A stretch of 37,999 nucleotides of DNA from a candidate division Kazan bacterium RIFCSPLOWO2_01_FULL_48_13 (lineage in GTDB: Bacteria; Patescibacteriota; Kazan-3B-28; UBA10110): the NCBI GenBank assembly GCA_001771275.1, contig METE01000002.1:41983-79981 (forward strand). Reading direction: 5' to 3'. Shown piece after piece: positions 7,037 to 17,743 of this stretch (the stretch's first letter is position 1; every line of letters begins with the position of its first letter). Below the pieces are notes generated by a model, which had not been told where the DNA came from, searched no databases, and was given only the letters and a program-made list of their open reading frames with translations. The position numbers and the translations under genes were made by a program.

Positions 7037-8200
7037 ATGCATAGCCAAAATCACGATAATCAGACAGAGGGTGAAAAACCGACGGAAGACTCGGTGCTTG
7101 ATCGGGTGATGTCCGAAAGCCAATCGTTAGAGTTGGCATCGGCCAAGCCGTCTAAAGTGGTAACGGCTGCTGTCAACAAGCTGCGGGATCGCGAGCGGGA
7201 TGTGTTAATTGCCCGCTACGGTCTTGATCTTAGCCATACCGATAAGGAAACATTGGAAAGCATCGGCAAGAAATTGTCGGTTACTCGCGAGCGGGTGAGG
7301 CAGATCGAAAACGCGGCGTTGAAAAAGATTGCCAAAAAATTTTCGGCGGCACTTAAGCCGTTGTGGAAGATCGTGGATGTCTATCTAACAATGCACGGCA
7401 ATATCGCTGATGTTGATTTCTTGATCGATCATTTTAAATTAAGCCAATCGGATAATTTAGAGCTGGAGAAAAATGCTCTGCGGTTGGCCGTAGCCGCCTA
7501 CACCGAGGTGTATCCGATTAAAAAGCATGTCGACCTTAAAGCTGGCTGGCTGGGTGATAATGTTAAACAAGCAGATATTTTAGAGATCCAGAAGGTGGCG
7601 GTAGGTATTCTAACTAAATCGGGCGAGCCGCTGCCGGAAGCAGTGTTGGTCGATCAGATCGTTGGCCAGGCCAAAAACATGAGTTCGGCATTAGTCAAAG
7701 GGGCGCTGCGAGTGGGCGCCAAATTGGGAATGGATAACAAGAATCGGTGGGGGTTAACTGCTTGGCCGCTGATCGTTCCACGCCGGATTCGCGACAAGGT
7801 GTTTATTATTTTAGAGACGGCTGGCAAGCCGCTGCATTTTGAAGAGATCACTAAACTGATCGGCCAGAAATTTGCCCATGATCGCCAAGTGCTTAGCCGG
7901 ACGGTACACAACGAGTTAATCAGCGACGAGCGGTTTGTATTGGTTGGCCGGGGCATCTATGCGCTGTCAACTTGGGGTTATGCGCCCGGCGTAGTTTCGG
8001 ATGTAGTTAAAGAGGTGTTGCAACAGGCCGGTCAGCCGATGAAGATCGGTGACATTGTAGACGAAGTGCTTAAACGCCGGCAAGTTAAGCGGAATACGAT
8101 CATTGCCAATCTGCAGAATCGATCTTTATTTACCAAGGTGGCCAAAGCTACTTACGATCTGGCCCAGCGGGCCGGTGAGGGCAGCGCCGCCGCTAATTAA
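7037..8200 (+). CDS. Sigma-70 region 4 / HARE-HTH fusion, transcription-associated protein
   Basis: Residues ~45-95 (LRDRERDVLIARYGL...TLESIGKKLSVTRERVRQIENAALKKI) are a textbook sigma-70 region 4 helix-turn-helix, which in sigma factors reads the -35 box. Regions 1-3 are absent, so it cannot open a promoter alone. The C-terminal half holds winged-helix modules like the HARE-HTH of RNA polymerase delta (GKPLHFEEITKLIGQ ~250-310; GQPMKIGDIVDEVLKRR ~325-375), with a weaker copy (GEPLPEAVLVDQIVG) before them. Start ATG 7037 has TTGGAG upstream. The product probably modulates polymerase or binds -35-like DNA. It lies 11 bases before the TraG-like gene and may share its mRNA. Confidence 0.8.
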   Translation: MHSQNHDNQTEGEKPTEDSVLDRVMSESQSLELASAKPSKVVTAAVNKLRDRERDVLIARYGLDLSHTDKETLESIGKKLSVTRERVRQIENAALKKIAKKFSAALKPLWKIVDVYLTMHGNIADVDFLIDHFKLSQSDNLELEKNALRLAVAAYTEVYPIKKHVDLKAGWLGDNVKQADILEIQKVAVGILTKSGEPLPEAVLVDQIVGQAKNMSSALVKGALRVGAKLGMDNKNRWGLTAWPLIVPRRIRDKVFIILETAGKPLHFEEITKLIGQKFAHDRQVLSRTVHNELISDERFVLVGRGIYALSTWGYAPGVVSDVVKEVLQQAGQPMKIGDIVDEVLKRRQVKRNTIIANLQNRSLFTKVAKATYDLAQRAGEGSAAAN

Positions 8201-8211
8201 CCTAACGAGTA

Positions 8212-11145
8212 ATGGAAGGCTTAGGCTCGCTCATTCTAATTGGATTGCTGGTGGTGGGGTGGCTGGCGGTAGCCGCTTTTTTGACCTGGTGGGTGATTAG
8301 TCGCATAGCAGGTAAGCGGGTAAGCGGTTTAGCAGGAAGTCCAAAACCTACCGCCGTCGAAGAAGAGGCGGTACTGTTGGCGATCGAGGTACCTAAAGAA
8401 AATGAAAAGACGCCATTGGCGGCCGAGACGATGTTTGCCTCGCTGCATGGCATCGGCAGTCATCGGTTGAGTTTTGAGATTGAAGCCAGGGAAAAATCGG
8501 TGAGGTTTTATGTCTGGACTCCCGTCTCTTTGCGCAACTATGTCGAGAGCCAGTTCTACGCGCAGTATCCCGATATGAATGTGCTGGAGATGAAGGATTA
8601 TTCGGACCCCACCCTGCTTCCAGCAGGTAGCGCCGGCGCTTCGGTCGATCTCTTATTCTCGAATAAAGATTTCTTTCCGATCAAAACATTTATTAACTTT
8701 ACGGTCGATCCGTTGGCGGCTATTACCGGTATGCTCGGCAAACTATCGGAAGGTGAGCATATCTGGATTCAGCTGGTGATCAGCCCCGAGAGCAACAAGT
8801 GGCGTGATCGGGCGATGGCGTTTATCTCCGCGGTTAAGGCGGGCCGGTCGCCCGAGATCGGCAAAGCCATCACCAAGAGTTTGTTTTCGCTGATAGGCGA
8901 AGTTATTGGATCGTTGGCGCGCGGCGGCGGGTACGAGGCGAAAAAAGAAGGTTCAAAAGTGGAGTTGTCTCCGGGAACCGATCTAATGCTAAAAGCGGTC
9001 GAAGAAAAAAGCTCTAAATTAGGTTTTAAAACCAAGATCCGATTGGTGGTGTGGGACAGGGATGAAGCATCGGCCAAAGCGAAACTTCAGTTGGCGCTGG
9101 GTACTTTCAAGCAGTTTGATAGCACTAATTTAAATTCATTCAGGCCGAGCAAATACATCAACGATCGGGTGGCTATTTTAAACAGATACCACGGACGCGA
9201 ATTAGGTAAGGATGCCTTAATCCTTAATGTAACCGAGATAGCTTCGATCTATCATCTGCCGAATGTCTCCGTTGCCACCCCTAACATCGTGTGGGCGGGT
9301 TCGCGCAAAGGCGAACCGCCAGCTAACTTGCCGTTGGTGGGCGAGGTTCCGGCAGAGCAATTAACGGTGCTTGCCACCACTAACTTTCGTGGAACGCAGG
9401 AAAAGTTTGGTATTAAATTAACCGATCGCCCGCGGCATATCTATATTATTGGTAAAAGCGGTACCGGTAAGTCTACCCTGCTTGCCAATATGGCGATCGA
9501 CGATGTTAGAGAACGGCGAGGCGTGGGCGTGATCGATCCGCACGGCGACTATGTTGATACGGTATTAAAATTTGTTCCCAACTACCGGGTAAACGATGTG
9601 ATTTTGTTTGATCCAGGTGATCGCGACTATCCGATCGCGATCAATATGCTGGAATTACGAGATCCCAAATATAAGGTGGTGGTCGCCTCTGGTGTGGTGG
9701 GCATCTTTAAAAAGATCTTCGGCTACTCGTGGGGTCCCAGATTAGAGTATTGGCTGAGCTCGGCGGTGATGGCGCTGTTGGACTATCCCGACTCTACTTT
9801 AATGATGATCCCACAGCTGTTTACCGACCTCTCCTTCCGGGAAAAGGTAATTAATAAGATCTCCGACCCGTTGATTAAGGCGCGCTGGCTGAACGAATAC
9901 GGCAAATTGGATCAGAAGCAGCAGAACGAGACCATTTCGCCCATTTTAAATAAAGTCGGCCAGTTCTTGTCTTCGCCGGTGATTAGAAATATCGTTGGCC
10001 AACCCAAATCGAGCATCGATTTTAGGCAGGTGATGGACGAAGGAAAAATTCTATTAGTAAAATTAGCCAAAGGTATCATTGGTGAGGATAACGCGGCTCT
10101 ATTAGGTGCCATGATGATTACTCAGTTGCAGTTGGCGGCGATGAGCCGGGCCGATACCGAGGAAAAGGCGAGAAAAGATTTTTATCTGTATGTGGATGAG
10201 TTTCAAAACTTTGCCACCGAATCATTTCAGGTAATTCTATCGGAGGCCAGAAAGTATCATCTATCACTTACTTTAGCCAATCAGTATATGGAGCAGCTGA
10301 TCCCAGAAGTTAGTGATGCCATCTTTGGCAATGTTAATACTATTATTACTTTTCGGGTGGGCGGCGATGATGCCAAGAAGTTGGAAAAAGAATTTGCGCC
10401 AGTGTTTGAGGCCACCGACTTGGTAAATTTAAATATGTTTAATATCTATATTAAACTGTCGATCGATAATATTACTACTAACGCTTTCTCGGCGCAGACA
10501 CTGCCGTTGCCGGACGATATTAATAATAACGAAGACAAGATCCTAAAGATCTCGCGGGAACACTATGCCCGGGCGGCCAGTTTTGTGGAGGAGAAGATTA
10601 GCAAGGCGCTCGAGTATCATCCTCAATCGTCCCCGCCAGTTTCCCGGCCCGCTCCGCGCTGGGAGAAGCCAGTTAATCAGGGACAATCTGCCCCCCGGCC
10701 ACAACCCCAACGAGGCCCCTTCAGGGTCGGCGGACCCCAAAGCTATCAGCAACGCCCAGCCCAATCACCACAACCTCAAAGGGTAGAGGCCCCCAGACAG
10801 CCGTTACCTCAATCCCCAGCACGCCCATTACCTAATCGACCAGTGCCGTTTAGACCAGCGATGAAGGTAGAACCTCCTCATCAGGTTTCACTAGCACCAC
10901 AGCCCAAGCGTAAGCCTGATGATTCTTTGCTGAAGAAAGTTATCTCGGCGATGGAGGCTAAGAAGCCATGGGTACCCGGGCAGAAACCAAATAAGCCAAA
11001 TTTGGTAAACGATTTAAATGATAATAAAAAAGCCATCGAAGATATTCGCCGAGAGCGTTCGGATGAGGCAAAAAGTAAACCAAACGAATCGATTCGCTTA
11101 GACGAAGATAGTGGTTCGATCGATCTGAATAATCAGCAAAAGTAG
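8212..11145 (+). CDS. TraG/VirD4-like membrane ATPase, 977 aa (paralogue 1)
   Basis: N-terminal membrane helix (residues ~6-30, LILIGLLVVGWLAVAAFLTWWV), then a conserved domain of about 330 residues, then a P-loop ATPase: Walker A IIGKSGTGKSTL (~410), IDPHGDY motif (~438), Walker B FYLYVDEFQNF (~655), and a sensor-like Asn/Gln segment (LTLANQYMEQL). This is the layout of type IV secretion coupling ATPases and relatives that move or process DNA. Residues ~800-930 are Pro/Gln/Arg-rich and disordered. No relaxase or mating-pore genes are in the window, so a role in conjugation is unproven. A second copy lies at 21044, without the Pro-rich tail. The start has no clear SD. Confidence 0.85.
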   Translation: MEGLGSLILIGLLVVGWLAVAAFLTWWVISRIAGKRVSGLAGSPKPTAVEEEAVLLAIEVPKENEKTPLAAETMFASLHGIGSHRLSFEIEAREKSVRFYVWTPVSLRNYVESQFYAQYPDMNVLEMKDYSDPTLLPAGSAGASVDLLFSNKDFFPIKTFINFTVDPLAAITGMLGKLSEGEHIWIQLVISPESNKWRDRAMAFISAVKAGRSPEIGKAITKSLFSLIGEVIGSLARGGGYEAKKEGSKVELSPGTDLMLKAVEEKSSKLGFKTKIRLVVWDRDEASAKAKLQLALGTFKQFDSTNLNSFRPSKYINDRVAILNRYHGRELGKDALILNVTEIASIYHLPNVSVATPNIVWAGSRKGEPPANLPLVGEVPAEQLTVLATTNFRGTQEKFGIKLTDRPRHIYIIGKSGTGKSTLLANMAIDDVRERRGVGVIDPHGDYVDTVLKFVPNYRVNDVILFDPGDRDYPIAINMLELRDPKYKVVVASGVVGIFKKIFGYSWGPRLEYWLSSAVMALLDYPDSTLMMIPQLFTDLSFREKVINKISDPLIKARWLNEYGKLDQKQQNETISPILNKVGQFLSSPVIRNIVGQPKSSIDFRQVMDEGKILLVKLAKGIIGEDNAALLGAMMITQLQLAAMSRADTEEKARKDFYLYVDEFQNFATESFQVILSEARKYHLSLTLANQYMEQLIPEVSDAIFGNVNTIITFRVGGDDAKKLEKEFAPVFEATDLVNLNMFNIYIKLSIDNITTNAFSAQTLPLPDDINNNEDKILKISREHYARAASFVEEKISKALEYHPQSSPPVSRPAPRWEKPVNQGQSAPRPQPQRGPFRVGGPQSYQQRPAQSPQPQRVEAPRQPLPQSPARPLPNRPVPFRPAMKVEPPHQVSLAPQPKRKPDDSLLKKVISAMEAKKPWVPGQKPNKPNLVNDLNDNKKAIEDIRRERSDEAKSKPNESIRLDEDSGSIDLNNQQK

Positions 11146-11229
11146 TTCCGACATCATCGTAGTTGCCGCACTCACCTTATACGTTGAAATGAAGCGGCCG
11201 CTGTGACTCGGCGTATGTCGTTATGTGTC

Positions 11230-11380
11230 CGTCATTTTGGTGGCTCCCGTCCGAATGAACCTTCGTCCGGGCGGGTGTCTGTAGTCGCAATATTATTCTT
11301 TCACTACCTCCGCCCAGAACCGAAGGACCCCTTCGAGGCTGACGCACAACTCCGGAGGGCGGGAAAGGCCTCAGACTCTA
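11230..11380. repeat. Palindrome-rich intergenic repeat region before ligA
   Basis: Contains CCCGTCCG...CGTCCGGGCGGG, a CGAAGG-acc-CCTTCG hairpin at 11321-11335, and outer CCTCCGCCC/GGAGGGCGGG arms. The short ORF 11203-11394 runs through these palindromes and is not credible. The rest of the 265-base gap holds only the ligA -10. Confidence 0.55.
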
Positions 11381-11398
11381 ATGATGGCATGTGACGGG

Positions 11399-11404
11399 TA
11401 TAAT
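11399..11404 (+). promoter_or_regulatory. ligA -10 box, leaderless start
   Basis: Perfect TATAAT six bases before ATG 11411, with no SD between them. No good -35 was seen. Confidence 0.55.
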
Positions 11405-11407
11405 TGA

Positions 11408-13414
<2,007 letters not shown>

Positions 13415-13437
13415 GGGCTATTGGCCTGACTTTTTTG

Positions 13438-13454
13438 TGGTAGACTGAATTGTT
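13438..13454 (+). promoter_or_regulatory. Shared promoter-like motif before the 13501 gene
   Basis: TGGTAGACTGAATTGTT, identical to 14213-14229 upstream of purA. TGG-TAGACT reads as an extended -10. No clear -35 at normal spacing. Confidence 0.5.
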
Positions 13455-13500
13455 CTTCAGTAGTGGGGGACGAACATTAAAATCGAGGAGATGGTAAGCA

Positions 13501-14151
13501 ATGGGAATGGCGTGTGCTAGTGAGCATTCTTTGATGGATGATATCGAAACCGGTGATGGGCGTGAGGCGTATCGTATTCTGGGGAAGGCGGCTGCGGCGG
13601 TCTTCGGCTGCATCGCGCGGGCTCGCTGGCGTTCCGAAACGGAAGTGACCTTGGTGGTGGCTATCACCATCACTCAGCAGTTCTGGCTAACTTTTGGGTT
13701 AGTAATGTTGCGAGAGTTCATCGATTACATACTCAGCCACCCTAAGTCGGTAGAATCTCGTTACAGTGTGCCCTGCTTACGCGAGGCACTGAAGCCGACT
13801 ACCCTGCCGCCGTGGCCAACGCGGCAGCCAGCCGTATTTCCTTTTTGGCCTTGGTGTAAACGCCACCAAGATGTGGCATTCCGAGAGGTGATCGATCGAG
13901 AGCTACTAACACCGTTGACGGTGTTGTTGGAAGGGGACGCAGGATTATGGTCTGAGACGGCGGAGAAGCTGGGCGAACACTTGGCCAGGTTGTCCAATAT
14001 TCTTAGGCGATTCGGGAGGTTGCACCATAGCATCAACCAGCCAGGCGAGGTAGATTTAATGCAGGGAGCGATCGGGCCCGCCCTTAAGTCGATGGAAGCA
14101 TGGCGAAAAGAGCGCCAACTTGACCTGCGGGAGGTCCACCCAGATTTCTAA
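13501..14151 (+). CDS. Hypothetical protein, 216 aa
   Basis: GAGGAG ten bases upstream supports ATG 13501. The middle contains a hydrophobic stretch (VTLVVAITITQQFWLTFGLVML) that could be one membrane helix, then REFIDYILSHP. A Pro/Trp-rich linker (LPPWPTRQPAVFPFWPWC) leads to a helical C-terminal half (ETAEKLGEHLARLSNILRRFGRL). It has its own promoter-like motif and terminator, so it is a monocistronic unit next to purA with the same promoter motif. GC-rich codon use matches purA. No family recognised. Confidence 0.7.
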   Translation: MGMACASEHSLMDDIETGDGREAYRILGKAAAAVFGCIARARWRSETEVTLVVAITITQQFWLTFGLVMLREFIDYILSHPKSVESRYSVPCLREALKPTTLPPWPTRQPAVFPFWPWCKRHQDVAFREVIDRELLTPLTVLLEGDAGLWSETAEKLGEHLARLSNILRRFGRLHHSINQPGEVDLMQGAIGPALKSMEAWRKERQLDLREVHPDF

Positions 14152-14166
14152 AGTGCTATCAACTCG

Positions 14167-14198
14167 GCGGTCTGCTTAATGTGGGCCGCTTTTATTTT
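14167..14198 (+). terminator. Terminator after the 13501 gene
   Basis: GCGG(tc)...(gg)GCCGC stem followed by TTTTATTTT. Confidence 0.6.
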
Positions 14199-14212
14199 AC
14201 TGAATAATTTTA

Positions 14213-14229
14213 TGGTAGACTGAATTGTT
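14213..14229 (+). promoter_or_regulatory. Shared promoter-like motif before purA
   Basis: Exact copy of the 17-base motif at 13438, located 56 bases before the purA ATG. Extended -10 TGG-TAGACT. It suggests co-regulation of purA and the 13501 gene. Confidence 0.5.
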
Positions 14230-14284
14230 GTCCAATCCCGGGCAGCCTATTCTACATTTGCCCATTGAGCAGGAGGTCGTTGAC

Positions 14285-15622
14285 ATGTCGATACAAAAAC
14301 CCCCTCTGGCCACTATCGTAGTGGGAGCCCAATGGGGTGACGAGGGCAAGGGGAAGTTGGTGCACGCTCTGTCGCCACGATTCTCCAAAGTAATCCGTTA
14401 TCAAGGCGGATCCAACGCTGGTCACACGGTGAAGACTGATGGCCAGATCTTTCGCTTTCGGCTTCTGCCGAGCGGGATTCTCTACTCACACTTGATGGCG
14501 ATCCTGGCGCGCGGCGTGGTGGCTAACCCCAGCACCCTGGCGACAGAAATATCCGAGTTGAGAGCGCAGAACGCCTTTCGGGGCCAGTTGTTGGTTGATT
14601 ACGGCATCCACTTAGTCCTGCAGGTACACGAAGAGCAGGACAAACACATGGAGGACGCCAAAACCAGCAGCAATTCGGCAGTGGGAACAACTCGTCGCGG
14701 GATCGGTCCGGCCTATGCTGATCAGTGTTTCCGGGTTGGCTTGAGGGCTGGTGATCTACTACTACCCCAGGCGGAACTGCGTCAGCGATTCTTCGAGGTA
14801 GTCAGCCGCAAGAATGCGCTGTTCGTTGGCTACTACGACGGACTGCCGCTGGATCCGGAAGCGCTGTGGGTAGAACTGGTGAGATCGATCGAAGTAGTGG
14901 CCCCATACATCGGGGATGCCGTCTCAACAGTGATGACCGCCAAGGAAAAGCGGGAGCCGATGCTGTTCGAGGGCGCTCAAGGGGCGATGCTGGATAAACT
15001 GACCGGAACGTATCCGTTCGTGACCAGCAGTCACCCCGGCGTGGGCGGCGCGTTGTTAGGCACCGGCCTCAACTATACTGACATCGTGCGCGTGGTCGGA
15101 GTGACCAAAGCCTACTGCACGCGGGTCGGCAACGGTCCGTTCCCAACCGAAGAAACTGGCTCCATCGGAGACCTACTGTGTGAGCTGGGCGCGGAATACG
15201 GCACGAATACTGGACGTAAACGCCGCTGCGGCTGGCTCGATCTGGTGCTGCTCAACTATGTGGCCGAACTGAATGGCATCACCGAGTGGGCGGTCACCAA
15301 GGTGGATGTGCTAGATGAGATGTCTGAGGTGCTCACCTGCTCCTCATATTCGCATCCCGCCGAAAAGTCACCAGTGGCTTACCCGGAGATGGATCGATTG
15401 GGTGAATACCAGGCGCGCTACAGCCGGTTCGGCGGTTGGATGTCAGACACGACTGGTTGTCGGGAGTCCTCCGATCTGCCAGAGCAATTGTCCAACTACA
15501 TCAAGCACATCGAAGTGGTCACTAAAAGGCCGGTTCGCTACGTATCGGTTGGTGCCGACTCTGACGCTATTGTCGATATGCGGCTGGTCGGGGCCAATCA
15601 GGCGGCTGATGCCGCCGAGTAG
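14285..15622 (+). CDS. purA: PurA, adenylosuccinate synthetase
   Basis: Joins IMP and aspartate with GTP to give adenylosuccinate, the first step from IMP to AMP. AGGAGG eight bases upstream fixes ATG 14285 (MSIQKPPLATIVV); the ORF-track start at 14225 lies upstream of that SD. Motifs: GAQWGDEGKGK (catalytic Asp and GTP loop), GSNAGHTV (catalytic His), TTRRGIGPAY, FEGAQG, TRVGNGPFPTE and RKRRCGW near the aspartate-binding region. It is 445 aa, close to the usual ~430. A strong terminator follows, so it is a single-gene unit. Codons are clearly richer in CTG and GC than in ligA or gatCAB, compatible with high expression or transfer. Confidence 0.96.
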   Translation: MSIQKPPLATIVVGAQWGDEGKGKLVHALSPRFSKVIRYQGGSNAGHTVKTDGQIFRFRLLPSGILYSHLMAILARGVVANPSTLATEISELRAQNAFRGQLLVDYGIHLVLQVHEEQDKHMEDAKTSSNSAVGTTRRGIGPAYADQCFRVGLRAGDLLLPQAELRQRFFEVVSRKNALFVGYYDGLPLDPEALWVELVRSIEVVAPYIGDAVSTVMTAKEKREPMLFEGAQGAMLDKLTGTYPFVTSSHPGVGGALLGTGLNYTDIVRVVGVTKAYCTRVGNGPFPTEETGSIGDLLCELGAEYGTNTGRKRRCGWLDLVLLNYVAELNGITEWAVTKVDVLDEMSEVLTCSSYSHPAEKSPVAYPEMDRLGEYQARYSRFGGWMSDTTGCRESSDLPEQLSNYIKHIEVVTKRPVRYVSVGADSDAIVDMRLVGANQAADAAE

Positions 15623-15645
15623 TGTTCATTTCGTTGTCATCATCA

Positions 15646-15674
15646 GCGTCCCCGGGAAACCGGGGCGCTTTTTT
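15646..15674 (+). terminator. Terminator after purA
   Basis: GCG-t-CCCCGG-gaaa-CCGGGG-CGC followed by six T. Strong hairpin, 24 bases after the stop. Confidence 0.9.
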
Positions 15675-15695
15675 ATACCCATCTGCCAGTTCAGG

Positions 15696-15701
15696 TATAA
15701 T
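15696..15701 (+). promoter_or_regulatory. Probable -10 box of the gatCAB operon
   Basis: TATAAT just after the purA terminator. The -35 is weak. The implied leader is about 130 bases and contains CCCGTC/GACGGG and GGAAGCG/CGCTTCC hairpins. Confidence 0.45.
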
Positions 15702-15805
15702 CTATATATAATGAATCCCGTCAGAGATGCTGGGGACGGGGTAAGGTGGTTGTCTAATATATCTGAATAGAATGAACGATTTATTGATTATATTTATTAA
15801 GCTAC

Positions 15806-15823
15806 GGAAGCGTCGGCGCTTCC
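15806..15823 (+). promoter_or_regulatory. Hairpin just upstream of the gatC start
   Basis: GGAAGCG-TCGG-CGCTTCC, a perfect 7-bp stem ending 13 bases before ATG. There is no U-run, so it is not a terminator. It could influence ribosome access to a start that lacks a good SD. Confidence 0.5.
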
Positions 15824-15836
15824 TATCTCTAACGGG

Positions 15837-16136
15837 ATGAAACTTCCGAAATCAGAGGTGGAACACATTGCGCTGTTAGCTCGGATCGAGTTAACGGAAG
15901 CAGAAAAACAGCATTATGCGGACCAACTTTCCGCCATCTTGGGGTATGTAGATGAGTTGAAGAAGCTGAACATTAAGGATGTAGCGGATGTGGGTCAAAT
16001 CACAGGGCTAACCAACCAGTTAGCCAAGGATGAGATAAAAGGATGTGAACTATCGCGCGATGAGTTGCTTAAGAATGCGCCGATGACAGAGCGCGGGTAT
16101 ATTAAAGTGAAAAGCGTTCTGGGCAGAGAAACATAA
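15837..16136 (+). CDS. gatC: GatC, aspartyl/glutamyl-tRNA amidotransferase subunit C
   Basis: Small subunit that ties GatA to GatB in the transamidosome. The 99-aa sequence has the typical start (VEHIALLARIELTEAEK), the helical segment LSAILGYVDELKKLN and a short C-terminal tail. It is the first gene of the gat operon. A 239-base gap filled with palindromic repeats separates it from gatA, so the operon has been interrupted by repeats but probably is still co-transcribed. Confidence 0.93.
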   Translation: MKLPKSEVEHIALLARIELTEAEKQHYADQLSAILGYVDELKKLNIKDVADVGQITGLTNQLAKDEIKGCELSRDELLKNAPMTERGYIKVKSVLGRET

Positions 16137-16142
16137 CTAAAG

Positions 16143-16173
16143 AATTACAAATTTCAAATTATAAATTACAAAA
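16143..16173. repeat. AT-rich repeat flank (copy 1)
   Basis: AATTACAAATT ... AAATTATAAATTACAAAA is nearly identical to 31320-31349. In both places a TGTCAT-type palindromic repeat begins about seven bases downstream in the same orientation, suggesting one composite element. Confidence 0.75.
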
Positions 16174-16179
16174 CATAGC

Positions 16180-16364
16180 TGTCATCCCGAGTCCTCTTCT
16201 CTCGTCATTCTGGCAAGTCCGTCAGCCGACGGACGCATCCAGAATCTTACAGCTATTCTCAGATTCTGGAGTCGCTTCACTCCCCAGAATGACGGAAAAT
16301 AGATTCCTGCCTTCGCAGGAATGACGAGAGGAACGGGAATGACAAAGGGGGAACAGGAATGACA
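16180..16364. repeat. Cluster of GTCAT / GAATGAC palindromic repeats between gatC and gatA
   Basis: From the left: TGTCATCCCGAG; GTCATTCTGG...CCAGAATCTT enclosing CCGTC-agcc-GACGG; AGATTCTGGAGTC...CCCAGAATGACG; AGATTCCTGCCTTCGCAGGAATGACG; and two degenerate GGGAATGACA / AGGAATGACA copies ending 12 bases before gatA. This is the densest intergenic copy and the reference for the insertions in uvrC and ligA. Confidence 0.85.
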
Positions 16365-16375
16365 ATGTAAAAACC

Positions 16376-17743
16376 ATGAATATCGAAGAGGCAAAAAAGG
16401 TTGATCTCAAAAAATTTCTCATAGATGTCCAATCGGCGCACGAGAAATTCAATATTTTATTATCGATTGCTGAACGCCCCGGAAAATTGGGTAAGGGCGA
16501 TTTGGCAGTACCCTGTTTAATTAAGGACAATATTGTAACGATCGAGTATCCCACTACCTGCGCCTCAAAAATTTTAGCAGGTTTTGAATCACCGTATGAA
16601 GCCACAGTCATTACTAAATTGAAACAAGCTGGGGCTTGGGTGGCTGGCAAGTTGAACTTAGATGAGTTTGCGATGGGCTCATCCACCGAGAATTCCGCTT
16701 TTGGGGCCACTAAGAACCCGGTTGATCCTACTCGGGTGCCCGGTGGCAGTAGCGGCGGATCAGCCGCCGCAGTAGCGGCAGGAGTGACCCCGTTTAGTTT
16801 AGGCAGCGATACTGGAGGAAGTATCCGTCAACCGGCCGCGTTTTGCGGCGTGGTGGGGATGAAGCCAACTTATGGCCGAGTGAGCCGCTATGGATTGGTG
16901 GCGATGGCGAGTTCACTTGATCAGATCGGTCCGATTACCAATACGGTTGAAGATTGCGCTTTAGTTTTAAAAGTAATTTCCGGCCACGATCCGCTCGATG
17001 CTACTTCTTTAGATGTGCCGGTGCCAGATTATGTGGCAGAGATGAAACAAGATATTAAGGGATTAACCGTTGGTGTGCCAAAGGAATTTTTTGGTGACGG
17101 GGTTGATAAAGGGGTGATAGAAAAAGTGAGAGAGGCGATTAAGCAATTAGAAAAGTCGGGTGCAAAGATAAAAGAAGTTAGCTTGCCCAACTCTCGCTAT
17201 GCGTTAGCGACTTACTACATTATTCAGCCAGCCGAAGTCTCGGCCAATTTGGCTCGATTTGATGGTGTAAAATATGGCGCATCAGAAGGGACTGACGAAA
17301 ATATTGAAACTATCGAAGAGATGTATCGCAAGACGCGGGCTAAATATTTAGGCGATGAAGTTAAGCGTCGTATCATGCTCGGCACTTACGCTACTTCTGC
17401 CGGATTTCGGGATGCCTACTATGATCGAGCCCGCAAGGTGGCGACGCTGATCAAACAGGATTTTGATCACGCATTTAAAGAAGTAGATGTCTTAATTACT
17501 CCCACTACTCCTACCACAGCGTTTAAATTGGGCGAGAATTCTACTGATCCTCTAAAGATGTATATGTCTGACTTATTAACCGTGCCAGCCAATATTGCTG
17601 GGATTCCGGCTATCTCTATCCCATGCGGCCAGGTTGATAACCTGCCCGTGGGTCTGCAGATCATGGGACCCCAACTGGGCGAGAGCAAAGTGCTGCAAAT
17701 AGCTTATGCTTATGAGCAATCGACGGATTGGAGGCAGCTATGA
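16376..17743 (+). CDS. gatA: GatA, Asp/Glu-tRNA amidotransferase subunit A
   Basis: Glutaminase subunit that releases ammonia for amidation of Glu-tRNA(Gln) and/or Asp-tRNA(Asn). The amidase-signature triad is visible: Lys in CLIKDNI, Ser in the [12 protein letters not shown] loop and Ser in the [13 protein letters not shown] loop. Other family marks are [11 protein letters not shown] and the C-terminal [12 protein letters not shown]. The length of 455 aa is about 25-30 shorter than usual, mainly at the N-terminus. Its stop overlaps the next gene's ATG by four bases (ATGA), so translation is probably coupled to the three accessory genes. Confidence 0.96.
   Translation: MNIEEAKKVDLKKFLIDVQSAHEKFNILLSIAERPGKLGKGDLAVPCLIKDNIVTIEYPTTCASKILAGFESPYEATVITKLKQAGAWVAGKLNLDEFAMGSSTENSAFGATKNPVDPTRVPGGSSGGSAAAVAAGVTPFSLGSDTGGSIRQPAAFCGVVGMKPTYGRVSRYGLVAMASSLDQIGPITNTVEDCALVLKVISGHDPLDATSLDVPVPDYVAEMKQDIKGLTVGVPKEFFGDGVDKGVIEKVREAIKQLEKSGAKIKEVSLPNSRYALATYYIIQPAEVSANLARFDGVKYGASEGTDENIETIEEMYRKTRAKYLGDEVKRRIMLGTYATSAGFRDAYYDRARKVATLIKQDFDHAFKEVDVLITPTTPTTAFKLGENSTDPLKMYMSDLLTVPANIAGIPAISIPCGQVDNLPVGLQIMGPQLGESKVLQIAYAYEQSTDWRQL

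Noticed and set aside
11203-11394. 63-aa ORF before ligA
   Set aside because: It runs through palindromic repeats, lacks a start signal and has no protein-like composition.
15711-15770. 19-codon ORF after TATAAT in the gatC leader, possible leader peptide
   Set aside because: No run of regulatory codons and no attenuator-like pair of hairpins with a U-run; a chance ORF is as likely.
16180-16364. CRISPR array in the gatC-gatA gap
   Set aside because: Repeats are unequal in length and spacing, are self-palindromic, and have no unique spacers of constant size.
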